Shown: in pieces, positions 47,166 to 59,332 of the stretch
Layout: every line of letters begins with the position of its first letter
Position numbering within the stretch: position 1 is the first letter of the stretch
Assembly (NCBI RefSeq): GCF_000002235.5
Contig: NW_022145601.1
Location: 3,407,563 to 3,471,562, forward strand
Length of the DNA stretch: 64,000 nt
Reading direction: 5' to 3'
Origin: Strongylocentrotus purpuratus
Lineage: Eukaryota > Echinodermata > Echinoidea > Camarodonta > Strongylocentrotidae
Translations under genes and position numbers: made by a program
Notes under the pieces: generated by a model
Told to the model about the DNA's origin: nothing
Databases searched by the model: none
The model's input: only the letters and a program-made list of their open reading frames with translations

Positions 47166-50100
47166 AGATGTTAAATGTTTTATAGATAAATCTACATATT
47201 GTATTAGAATTCTTTGCTAAAACACCATGCACCATTCTCAAAATAATATTTGCAAATATTTACTGATTTCTTGCCTAAATTGGCATGTATCAATCTATGC
47301 ATTTCATAGACATGGAAGCTATTGAATATTTGTCTTCAATTCATATTTTAGAGAGCAGAAATTATTTAAATCTCATAAGTCATGAATTAACTTTAAGAGA
47401 ATGATATATTTTCTACATATAATTTACATACATATAAAAAAAATTAAATAATATATATATATACGAAAACAGATGAATTCTATTTCTTATTCATTTTTGT
47501 TGACAAAAAGTACATTGTATTTTTATAGATATTACAGAGTATAAGATACAGTTAACTGAATATATCATCACACTTGTAAATTTGATGTGTTTTAGTGTTT
47601 TTCATAGCTCAAAAATGAGAGGTGGATTCTTTGAATTGGGGCCTTTGCTGAAACTTTTAGATGTAAGCTTTAATATGTCACATTCTCAAGAAACATTGTG
47701 ACAAATACATTTTTCAGATACTTATAAAATGACAAAACTAAGTTGGTATAGGTATGAATAATGTACTTGCTAACTGTATGTATTTTAATATAGAGTGTAC
47801 TTACAAATCCATCCTAGCTGCTGATTGAATTAGTGATATGTACTTATTCTCTTATTCGCTCAATTTCCTTTTTACCAAAATGTGACTTTTATTCACCTTG
47901 TATTTTATAAGCTGCCTGTAAATATTGCCATGCTAAAATATAGGGAATTACGGTAATCTGTTATCGCTGCATACTACTGCCTTAAAGCAGCCCTTTTAAA
48001 TGTACAAAGTAAATGTATATGAAGCTGTGTTATATATTTTAAATACATACTTACAGTAATGCACTTTTTTTTTATTGCAAGTATATGTTTTGGACCAAAT
48101 ATTATTTCTTAGTTGAATTTTCAGAGAATTAGGTATTCAGATTTGTTATGTATGACAGAGGGGATATCAAACTCAAATATTGTTATATTATATTAAAATG
48201 ACCCTCTATAATGTACACTGTATGTGCAGTTGTATGTTAAAGTCTAAGACTTACTTGCATGCATGCAAACCCAGCTACAAAAATAGTGTTGTCAAGTGTA
48301 TGCATATTTGCATGTAGAAACTTCTCTCCAGTTAATGCCTAGTAAAGTACAAAGAAATGCTTGCATGAGAGCAAGTTTCTGTTCTTAGGGCATGTATACA
48401 CATCCTTAAATCCATTCAGAGATGGATCCAATTTCTTGTTTGCAAACATTAATTTCTTATACTGGGTGACCTCTGAACCTCCAGAACTTCTCTTCCTTAC
48501 AATTGCAACAGACCTGAAGCTCTACATATTTGATATAACATTAATAGATTTCTTGCTTTGCTTTATTCGAATAATTGTTAAATTGCAAACTTTGTACTTA
48601 ATCAGTATAAGTAGACAGTTGATATGCAAAATGAATATTTACTATGCCTACATGTATATGGAAAGTTGTCATACCGTGAATTTAACATTACTATTTGATA
48701 GAAGTTTAAATAAGATTGGACCAAAGTCAGCTAGTATTATCGGATGTCATGGTCTTGTTATTGTGTAGGCCTACATGTAGGTTTGACAATTTTAGCTCAT
48801 GTACAGTTATGGTAACAAAAAGGAAATTGGAAAGAAACGTGGTGAACTTTGTAGTCTCATGTCCCTCTCCTACAGCTCCTGTTACATTTACCCAAGTGCT
48901 TCGCTTTAGAGACAGCATGCATGTAGACTTAAAGGGTGTACGCACATTCCTCAATTTTACACCTTTATAGTGCAGGTCACCATTTTTAGAATTTACATCT
49001 CAGGATTGTAATGAAATCATTTTCTACCTCTCATCAGTTTAGGATTTCACTTGAGGAGGAAGAGATTTACAACATCCCAGTATTACTGGTATCTTGCTAT
49101 TATTCATCTCAAGTCAAAGAAATTTGACTAAAGTTTTTGAAGGCTTCCCAAAACTGTATATGAGGTTTAAGATTGTTAGTTTTAATCCATTGTCATCATT
49201 TCATGCACATCGATCATTGCAAACAAAATGATTGCAATGCGGACTACGGTTGTACTTTTCTACTAGGTTTCACATTTTTGAAGCTTGACTTGAGAATACC
49301 TTTGTGCCTGTTTCTATTTTATGTTCGACCAATGATCATTAGGTAATCCACATGTTACAAATACTTGACATAATGTGAAGGCTCCGATGAAAAAGGGCAC
49401 AGCGGTACGTGTTTAGTTTAGTAGAATCTGCCAATGGCCTTCCTGAACGTTCTAGTATAGATTGCAGTCACGGTACGGTCACTCAGATAGTTCCACTAGT
49501 GATTTCAGTATATACTCAGGATATTTTTGGTTGGTGGTCAGTAAAAGTAACAATTGTTTTGCTGGAAATCAATTTCATAACGATGAACTATTCAGAGACA
49601 ATGATCAACTACTTGAAATATGACTTCTTCTAAAAAAAGAATTGTTGTTGTAAAAGATATAAGGTAGGTTATACAAACTTCTGCCAAAGAATACAGAAAT
49701 AAAATGACACCATCCAGATTCTGGAGTATTGACCTACATGTAACTGCCTTGATTAACTTGCTAGTTCAAAAGTCTTTCACCATATCTCATCCTTCCAGCC
49801 TTATTTGTGTGTGACTCATGGAATAACATGCGATTTGGGTCAAACTTCAGCAATAATGTAGATGAAATGCTGAAAATACTTGTTTGTCAACTCAATAATA
49901 TGTGTGCAGAGAAGAGTCAGATTTTATTTTAGATAGATATTGTGATTACTTACTGAAAGTGTCTGAAAAGCAATTTTTCCAGTTTTTATATCTCAAAGAT
50001 AAAGAATACACTGTTTATATATATGTAAAAGTACTGATGGATAAATGGTGTGTGATGTATAATAATAAGTTTTCATGAATACAATTTTTGTTCTCAGTTT

Positions 50101-51502
50101 CTGTTATCATTATTATATACTTTATTAAAGATTGAGTTCAGAAATATCATTTAATATGGATTTGTTCAATAAGAGGTTGCATTTTGTCCTTTTTATCTGG
50201 CATCAAATGCTGCATTTTTGAAACCTATAATCATGTGTGGATGTAGTTGTAATCAAATACTAAGGATTATAAATGTCTTTCTTGTGGTTTATATGGAGAT
50301 AAAGATAATTGGCGACATTCAACATGTTCATGATTTTGTTTTTGTGTATGTTTTTTTCTTCTTCATTAATTGGACATGTGTTAGTTGTTTCGCAAAATGT
50401 ATTATCACCATGCAGTGAATTAAATTCAAAAGAGTTTTAAAATGTTAATTTTTCTTAAATCATGCTGTACAAGAATGTACGTGTAGTCACATCAAAGTGA
50501 TACTTGTAATTTATAAGCAAGAGAAAGAGGGCTAGACGAAGAGTAGTTCTGTACCCAAGTTGATTTTACTTTTAAAAGAAATTGTCTATATCCTAGAATA
50601 TGAAAATAAATCTGGTTGACCTTTCTCTGTTCAATCCTATGTGCATATAATATAAATTAATTGACCTAACAGCTGTACTTTTGTACTATAAAAAGACACC
50701 CTGTTAGTTCGTTACTCTCTTTCTTCTTTATCACTTTTGTTTTGCTCACCGTTATTATTGTTCTGTAAGTCTTCGTCTAGTCTCCTTGTTAGCGCTTTTT
50801 CTCTGACACTTTCTGGTACACGTATCTCATTGTACTGTGTTTTGTCTTCCTTGACAATTGAAAGACGTTAGGGACTTGTATTTAAATTTGTAGTGTCCAA
50901 TAACATATACGTACATTTTAATACAAGAGTATTAATTGCTATATCGAGTACATGCGTGTGTGTGTGGGTGCGCGTGTGTACACGTGTGTGTGAGTGCGTG
51001 CGCCTGAATATTCGACTAGTGTCAAAATAATATACAAATATACACTGTCTTGAGAGGTTCTGGTTAAAACTGTGCGCAAGAGGTGACTCCAATGGTACTT
51101 TTGGAGTCACCGAGGCCCATAATTTTAACCAGTACCTCGAATAGAAGGCATGGTATATTTGTTTTATTTCCTGCATCAAAAATTATTTCAAAAAAATAAA
51201 GTTTTTAAAAAAAATCCTATTTTTGGGGAAAAAAATAAATTTAGAATTAAAAATAATGTCAATTTTTATCAAAAAAGATTTAAAATATTTTGTTTTCATT
51301 AAATTAAGATTTGAAAGAAAAAACAAATCAAACACAATTTGTTTTCAACTCCCAAATATTACTCCCAAATATTGCTTCTACTCTTATACTCTTATATAGT
51401 ATATTTTCAGAGCAACCTTAAAATAAGACGAGCTCTCAACCAATCAAAAGCAAATAAATTTTTCATGCATGATATAAAAAGTTTACTTAAATATTCTTGA
51501 TC

Positions 51503-51538
<36 letters not shown>

Positions 51539-52095
51539 TTCTAAACAGTTTATGAAAATGTACTTTTTTATTTTTATTATTGCAATGTATGTTTAATCCA
51601 AAATATCAATGTATTATAGTTTTGTCGAAAATGATTTGTACAATAGGTATTTGAGTTGAGAGAAAATGATAAATATATCTTTTTTAAAAAGGAAAAAGTG
51701 CTGCGTGTTTGCGTGAGTGAGTAGTTACATCCACGTTTTTAGATAGAATATAATTGTTCATACACATTAAGATTTTTGGGTTCTCAAATCGAAATTGTAA
51801 ACTGTATAACTATGTTGTTTCATCGTGTTGTTCACGTCTTACAAGCTTTAGTGGATCACTCTGTTTCATTATACTTTCTGCATTATTATGTTTCTTACCA
51901 TTCATTATACAATTAAAGCATGCGTTTTCATATCATGTTTAAACTCACAACTCACTGGTAATACTACGTTTTCATTATTTGTATTATGACTGTTATCATG
52001 TATATTGTACTGTGCTGAAAACAAATCTCATTTGCACGAGAAAAAAGAGTATTCTTTGAGTTTTGATTTTGATGGAAATCAATAGATATACTTGA
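47166..52095. other. 3' flank of gene B, no gene recognised
   Basis: Collinear with 13840-18541 and 28365-29080 of unit 1. No frame is conserved between copies. A TG/CG-rich microsatellite lies at 50948-51003 (unit 1: 28390-28450), an AT run at 51500 and a foldback at 51034-51165. Confidence 0.6.
51034..51165. repeat. 130-bp foldback with GGTGACTCCAA arms
   Basis: The sequence folds into a long imperfect hairpin: CAAATATACACTGTC pairs with a GGTATATTTG end, TTCTGGTTAAAA with TTTTAACCAGTA, and GGTGACTCCAA with TTTGGAGTCACC. It is part of about 430 bases present in unit 2 but not in unit 1 (near 28470), so it is probably a mobile insertion. Confidence 0.6.
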
Positions 52096-53287
52096 CAAAG
52101 TCTCCTTAATACAATTAACTCGGAATTAGTTTTGGTTCAAAGTTGGATACAAACCAACAAACTATCATTGAATATTAAAAAGACAAATTATATGATATTT
52201 AGCAACACCATTGATCATCTTCCTGGTCCTATTCAAATAAATGGTATCGAACTAGAATGTGTTCAAAGTACAAAATTCCTTGGAATTTATGTTGATCGCA
52301 AGTTGACATGGAAAGTTCACATTAATTATTTATGTAAACTATTATCAAGAAACATTGGTGTCATAAATCATGTTTAAAAATACATTTCCTTTACCGGTTT
52401 TATCATCACTGTACACAACCCTTATTTTGCCTTACCTCAATTATGGGATTTTAGCACGGGGAAATCCTTCTAAGACCCTAACTGACCGAATATTAATTTC
52501 ACAGAAGCGTGCATTAAGAATAATTCACAATGTCTACTTTCGTTCCAACACTAACCACTTATTTTTACAAGACAAAATTCTTAAAATTAAAGACTCGTAT
52601 TCTTGGTACCTTGGTATCTTTATGTTCCAGCTGATTAATAACGAGTTTACCTCTCCCGATCTCCTCCATTTTCCAAAAAAATAACGAGATACATTCATAC
52701 CCCACAAGACAGTCAAACCACTTCCACACTCCTCGAATGAGAACAGCTTTCGCACAAAAGACAATTATTTACACCGGTCCAGTATATTGGAATAACATAG
52801 ATCCATCTCTTAAACAAAGTATTAGTCTATGCATTTTTTAAAAAAAGTTAAAGACTAAACTTTTAGACACATATAGATGTACATGATAGAATCTCGGTTT
52901 GTTTGACTCTCGACTCAATCTATTTCTCAATCTCCCTTTTCTAGAGCTTTTGTTTTTGTCTTTTACTATTTTCCTCCATTCATTTTTTTTCTTTTCTTTT
53001 TCTTCCTCATTTTTGTCTTCTTTTCTTTTCTTTTTCTTCCTCATTTTTTTCTTCTTTTTTTTTCCTTCCTCCTAGCTACATATTGTCTATTTATTGATCT
53101 ATAAGCATACTTTGTTCATGTTTTATTGTAAAATTTGCATCTGAGGAACTAACACTTCAACAAGCTCTGATTCAAGTTAGTTCCTCTTTTCTCGTGCTAT
53201 TTCCTCTATATTTATCGTTTCATTACATATTTGTTGTGATATAATTATTTTTGTATTATGTTTTGCATGAGAAATAAAAATCAATCA
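52096..53287 (+). mobile_element. Degenerate non-LTR retrotransposon between units 2 and 3
   Basis: The plus frames 52096-52377 and 52370-52684 give QTNKLSLNIKKTNYMIFS, FLGIYVDRKLTWKVHINYL and LILPYLNYGILARGN, the reverse transcriptase C-terminal half. A frameshift lies near 52374. It resembles the element at 42285-43880 and is distinct from that at 45124. A T-rich 3' UTR ends near GAGAAATAAAAATCAATC. Unit homology resumes at about 53290. Confidence 0.85.
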
Positions 53288-53547
53288 TTTCAAATAATTA
53301 AATGCCTATTTGTAGTCTGCAAAAGATATTAGGATGGCAGCTTCATGCAGAGTGAATGTGCACATTATGGCTTCCTCACTTTGGAAAGTGGGCGTGGCAC
53401 GGAAGCCACGGGCCCCCTGCACTGCCGGTAGGCCTACGTATGTTGACTACCATTTTCGAACGTGTAGGCATTGGTGTTGGACGAAAAACCTGACACCTGT
53501 TGCACTTGCGCGAACGTCAACATTAGGCAAAAAAAAAGAAGGGGGAA

Positions 53548-56500
53548 ATGGCTCCACTCGATAGAAACTTCGTTACACGGGTGACATTGGTGAGTAAACA
53601 GTAAAAAGTGACATGTGATTGTTTCTGAATTGTGAAGTGGTGATGTTTTGATTGTGTGAAGGATATATTTTGCTGATGATCGAACAGGCAAACAGCGTGT
53701 GAATCCCTTACAGTGCGTATACAAAAAGAAGTGTGCCCAACTTTGGTAGCTTGTAATTAAAGAGTTATAACATATGTGACCTTGAATCTTCTAGCATGTT
53801 AAAGGATAACTGATGCACTGTCTAATGATACCATACATATAACTGTGCTCCCATGGACGCCTGAACAGCAGGCGTTTCAAAGAGTATTGTTAAAATATTC
53901 TTGTAACAAGTTTGGGCTGAAGCAATGAAATTCGGGTCAAACAAAAATTATATGGATTATCTCCTTCCACAAACAATTTATCACTTATTAATATTGACTA
54001 TTAGGCAATTTTGACTATATTGGCCTTGTATTACAAATAGTTGATATCAATCGCAACTTATTTGTGATTGAAATCAATCACAACTATGTACATAATAGAT
54101 AGGAGACTGCAAACTTGTGATTGATTTAGGGACTTGATATTGATTCGGATAAATATCAACTCTTTGTAAGACGGGGGCCCTGGTGTTAATATCAACATAA
54201 ATTCAAGGAAATCCCTATTACAAACAAAAATGTATGATATTCTCTTCGGTATGATGATTACAATCTTGACTTCATTCGCATCCCTCGTTTAAGGTAACCC
54301 TTCTCACTGAGTGGTACAAAATAGATAACATGCATTTGGGACGCCATCTTCTTTATGAAAGTCTACTGTCAATTTCTCTAATACTTATCATCACATGTGC
54401 TCTTTCTTGCATTTGGGTTAAGTAACCTTTTAGTTTTTATTCGCTGTTCGATTTAAACACCTTATGCTCGATCCTTACGCCTGTGAAATGGCGCAGCGGA
54501 CACGTTAGAAGAATATCATGAAACAAAAAGTTAGTAAGCTCTGCAAAATATCTAAAGGTTATCCTAAGGAATAGGGATTGAAACAAGGTTCTGTGAAAGC
54601 CTAGAAACATTGCGTTATTTACATTGCGTCATTTTAAATAATGAAGCACGAGGCACAATTTAACCTTTAAAATTATTTAGGACCAAAAAAGCACGTAGTG
54701 ACCCACATTCGTTCATTAGCCAAAACTTGGTACAAGGCGATTTTGGCCAAACTTTTAAAGACTCTAGTGCTCAGTCACCCGTGACAGAAATATTATGAAT
54801 AGGGTAACATTGGACAAAACACAAGTTACTCTTCATTATGAAATAAATGTTAAAGTCATATCGGTTATGAAAGTTTAAATAGGAGATACCAAAGTTTGGT
54901 ACATTTTTTGGATAAGCACTTTACATGTTGGAAATGTGAAATGGAGGGAAAACAATGAGAAAACAAATTTAATGGCACTTTTTCATAATTACTAGTTCAT
55001 ACAGTGCTCTGTGATTATGTATTAGTGTACGTATGGAAAATGACTTTGGACACCCATCGTTATCTTTTATAAATGATCAGCTTGAGCTCTTATGATGATG
55101 CTTTGCTAAAAAATGAAGGACGAAAGATAGCTGAAGGCTGAGGAGATATAATGGTGCAGAAATTAAAAATGGGGAAAGGAGAAAGAGGTAATACAAAGTA
55201 CTCTGTAACACATTAAAAACCAAGTCTACTTATGACCCAGCAGTTGTTAATCCTGATGATTCTTCCCATAGTCGTTATCCAGGTACTGACGTAGGCTATC
55301 CGCAAATGAAACCATTAAAGTGGTGTTTTTGTAAGACTATGGGTTGACATTACAATACATTGTCTTATCATGGATCCTACCACAGGGTCTGAGGAGCCCG
55401 AAAAGACGGGTGAATATAGGTTTCATTATTGATAGATTGATAGATCAAGGTTTTTCAGTTGTATAATGGGCTTATGTAATGTACATGTATATGACTATAA
55501 TATTTACCAAGCTTACAGTACATATAAATTCATTTAATTGATATTCGAATCATTTGCATTTCTTTACCCCCCTCTAATCCCCTTCACATACAGATCGGTG
55601 TGTTGATATTTACGACTGATTCTACGAATGCTTGCAATAATGATATCACAACAGTGAGTATTTCTGTATATCAGACTATGGGGCAAAATAAGATGCTTGA
55701 GTAGACTTACAGATTGGTTAGAGACACCAGTCATTTCAATGGCGCGGGCTCAAATCCCACCCCTGCCACCAGTATAAACTTATAATATTTTCTTTTCTCA
55801 CATTCTGCTCTTATACTGCTAAAATCATCTTATAAACTCTTGCTCTACAGAAATAATCAGCTTAGTTTAATTAAAAGAGACGAAAAAGATACAGAAACAT
55901 AAACAAATGTGATAGTGCAACATAATAGAAGACCCCAGGGAGAAGGAAGAACCAATAGACAGTATGGGAGGGTGATCGTGAGGTATCCCGAATATAAATG
56001 AGAACCAAACAATACCGTTTGGTATTGCCACCGCTGGGCCGAGGGGCCTTGACTTGACTTGACAATCAGCCGAGGACGCAGGTTCGAAACTGAGTCACGT
56101 CTTTCGGATGGTGACGTTTAAAGGTGACGGTCCCAGACGTAAATAATCATATCTGATTGATACACGTCTGTAAAAACCCAATACACACACACACACACAC
56201 ACACACCGTGTGAGTAAAAAAAAAGTTTACACCTAGAAAATTGCTAATTATTTTTTTAATGTTCTTTGAAAAGTAAATTGTTATACATCTTATGAAAAAT
56301 GGTTTTATCCTAAATCATTTGGTATCATTTTGGTGTGGTATGTGTTCACGCTTGGATGAACAGGAGGCATTGTTTGCGAGAGTGCAAAATCGATGAAATA
56401 TGAAAAATGATTGTAATTCTTCAACAGTGTCGGTACGATTGTCCGGCTGAAGTGGTACAAGAGCATTGCACATCAGAAAATGAGGTACATTGTGCTGTAG

Positions 56501-59292
56501 ATGGGAAATGCTGCCCAGGCTACTTTAGGACGAAAAATAGGTATGATAATGTAAAGAGCAATAACTTTCTCATACTAATTTTGTTTTACAGTACTTAAAC
56601 CCTACCATTGGACACACGCTCCAATATTCACGCATGATGTAACTAGCGCTCTTTAAAGATCTGAAATGGCTGTCTTTCTTTGCCCGTAGATCCATCATAT
56701 ACCTCGCCCAATCCCTACCCTTTTAGTTATTCAGATACTTCAAGATATGCCCATTTCAGCAAATGAAAAATATATTCCCCACCAGTGACCAAGTTTGCGA
56801 AAATTGTTGTCATATTCATATTCTTGGAATCAAACAGGAATAAATAAATACATATATAAATGAACAATGATAGAAGAAGCGATAACAAACGTAATTGATC
56901 TTTCCTTCTTTCCCCCTTTTTTTTTCTTCTTCCTATTTTTTTCTCTCCCTCTCTCTCCTCTTTCCCGTTCCCTTCCATTCCCCTCTCTCTCTTCTCTCTC
57001 TCTCTCTCTCTCCCTCTCTCTATCTCGCTCTCTCTCTCTCTTTCTGTCTCTCTGTTTGGGGGAGGCAAGGGCCTTTTGCCCCCGATCCACACCTTGATGG
57101 CGGGAAAAATCGCAACTGATCTCCCCTAGCTTTCATCTTCCTCTCTTATTTTCCTATCTCTCCTCTCCTCTTTCCCTTTTCTTCCCTTCCTTCCTTCTCT
57201 CTCGTTTAAGTTTGCGGGGGGCAAGACCCTCACCCCCGATCCGTGCCTGCTTATCTCCACTATCCTAGATGCTACAGACTTCTAACAAAATGTTCTATAT
57301 AGATAGTCCGAGCGATATTTTTTCTTCTGTCACGTGAAAACATGGTTATCAATTTCATGCATATCGCTCCAATACGATTGCAGTAATAGTTATTATTATT
57401 ATTATCATTCCATATTCGACTTTATCTTTATTCTGCAAACCTCTCAGTTGCCAAGTCTGCCCCGATGTTCATTTCATGCCTGATGTGAATAACTGCTGTG
57501 AATGCCTACCGTGCGCAGAATGTGATGGTATAAAGAATAAAACTGAAGTAGTCCCTTGCAACTTTACCAGCGATACGGTCTGTAAAATACAGGATGATCC
57601 AACACCCCGAGGAACTTCTGCTTGCCCATGGATAGGGTCTACTTATACCACTACTACACTTGTTCCAACTACAGAAGCTTCCAGTGTTGACACTCCAAGT
57701 AGGTATATTTATTATATGGCTATTAAAAGTGACCTTGTTTGCGCATATACATCTAAATCTTTATTTCAAATTTTTATTTCCGTTCCTTGTCAATTTTGGT
57801 GAATGTATTGTATCGTTTGAATATCATTCTAAGTAACTGTGTAACATTTGTATGCATCAGTCTTTGCACTGTTTTACAGTGATTTTTATCAATAACCCAA
57901 AATGAATTGAATTTAATATTATGTGCATAGAAATGTACTCAAAAGAAATTCCATTTTGTTCATAATTTGTTACATTTTCCATGCCAGGTGATCCACAGGA
58001 GAGTAAATCTGATTGGACATCACTTGAAATAGGTTTTTTTTCTATTGTGGGACCATTCGTTCTCTTCGCTGTCGTGTCTTTGGCGATCTGTATTTGCCTC
58101 TGCTACATGTATGTACATGTATGCCCCTCAGGTAGGATTGTAAAGTGAAGTAGGTTTCCTTATGAATGTGGGACCATTCATTCTCTTGGTTGTCGTGTAT
58201 TTAGTGCTCTGTATTCAAAAGTACCAGAAATCAGGTAGGATTGTTAAGTGACTATGTTGTTTATTGGATAATTAAGGGGAAATTCCACCTTGAATTACAT
58301 TTTTTTTAAATAAAAGCAGAAAATGAGAGGAACAGATCAGTGAACGTTAGAGGGAATTCTGATCAAAAAATAAGAAATTTATGATTTTTAGTTGCCATCA
58401 ATCGAACACAAATCGGCAACTCTGTGACGTATCTTTCAAGGTTCCCTCGGGTACCCTTTCATGTGCTCTGTACTAAATAAAATCAGAAATTCATATTTTC
58501 CCCTCGAAATTTCAATCATGCATATACCCTAAATATAATTATTGCAAATATGTTCCTATACAACCTTATCTTCAAAAGCTACGAAATTAAAAACGTATAC
58601 AATTTTCCGTATACAGAGCAAAATTGGAGAGGACCTCGCAAGATACGTCAAAGTGTTGCCAATTTGTGTCTTACTGATGACAACTTCAAACATTCATAAC
58701 TCTGTCATCTTAATCATAATATGGCTCAAGCTTTCACTAATTGATTTCTCTTGTTTTCTGCTTTTAATACCAGCTACATTTTATTATTAGGGTGGACTTC
58801 CCCTTTATAGTGTACCTACAACTAAAACATATATTCTGTTCTGTATTTTCTGTATGTTTTAATAGAGGTAACATGTGCCTTTACTATTAAAAACATAAGC
58901 TTCAAGAACTATTTCTATAATTAGGTACTGCAATTTTAGAAACATGTAACTCTCAATTTAACAACACGCCACACCCATATGCGAAGTCTGACTTTGATTC
59001 CGTTCGCTTGTTTTAATGTTATTCTTTATTATCTCAATATTTATCCACTGGTCCTTAATGCCAGGTATTTTTTTGTTTTGTTAAATTGATTTATATATTC
59101 TAGCTACACAAATTATTTGTTGGTGATTGGTTCACTTTCAGGCCTTTTCAGCAAATCTGTAGCTCTGGTATTAGAATTGTAAAAAAGTGGGTAGGACTAG
59201 AAAAGAAGATGACAGGGCCCCTCCCTCACACTCTATCCTTTACCAGTGTACGTATTCATTTTCATTTCAATCACCAAACAATTCCCAATAAA

Positions 59293-59332
<40 letters not shown>

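Larger units (their letters stand above)
29081..52095. repeat. Tandem segmental duplication, unit 2
   Basis: Second direct repeat, carrying gene B. It shares exon order and intron sequence with units 1 and 3. Unit 2-specific insertions are the RecQ-carrying element (34281-34972), the Harbinger MITE (40151-40697), the TTAA element with nested LINE (42011-44135) and the LINE at 45124-47165. Confidence 0.85.

Noticed and set aside
48361..48768. 135-codon frame in the 3' flank of gene B
   Set aside because: The paralogous regions in units 1 (15330-15740) and 3 (63620-64000) carry indels and stops in this frame.
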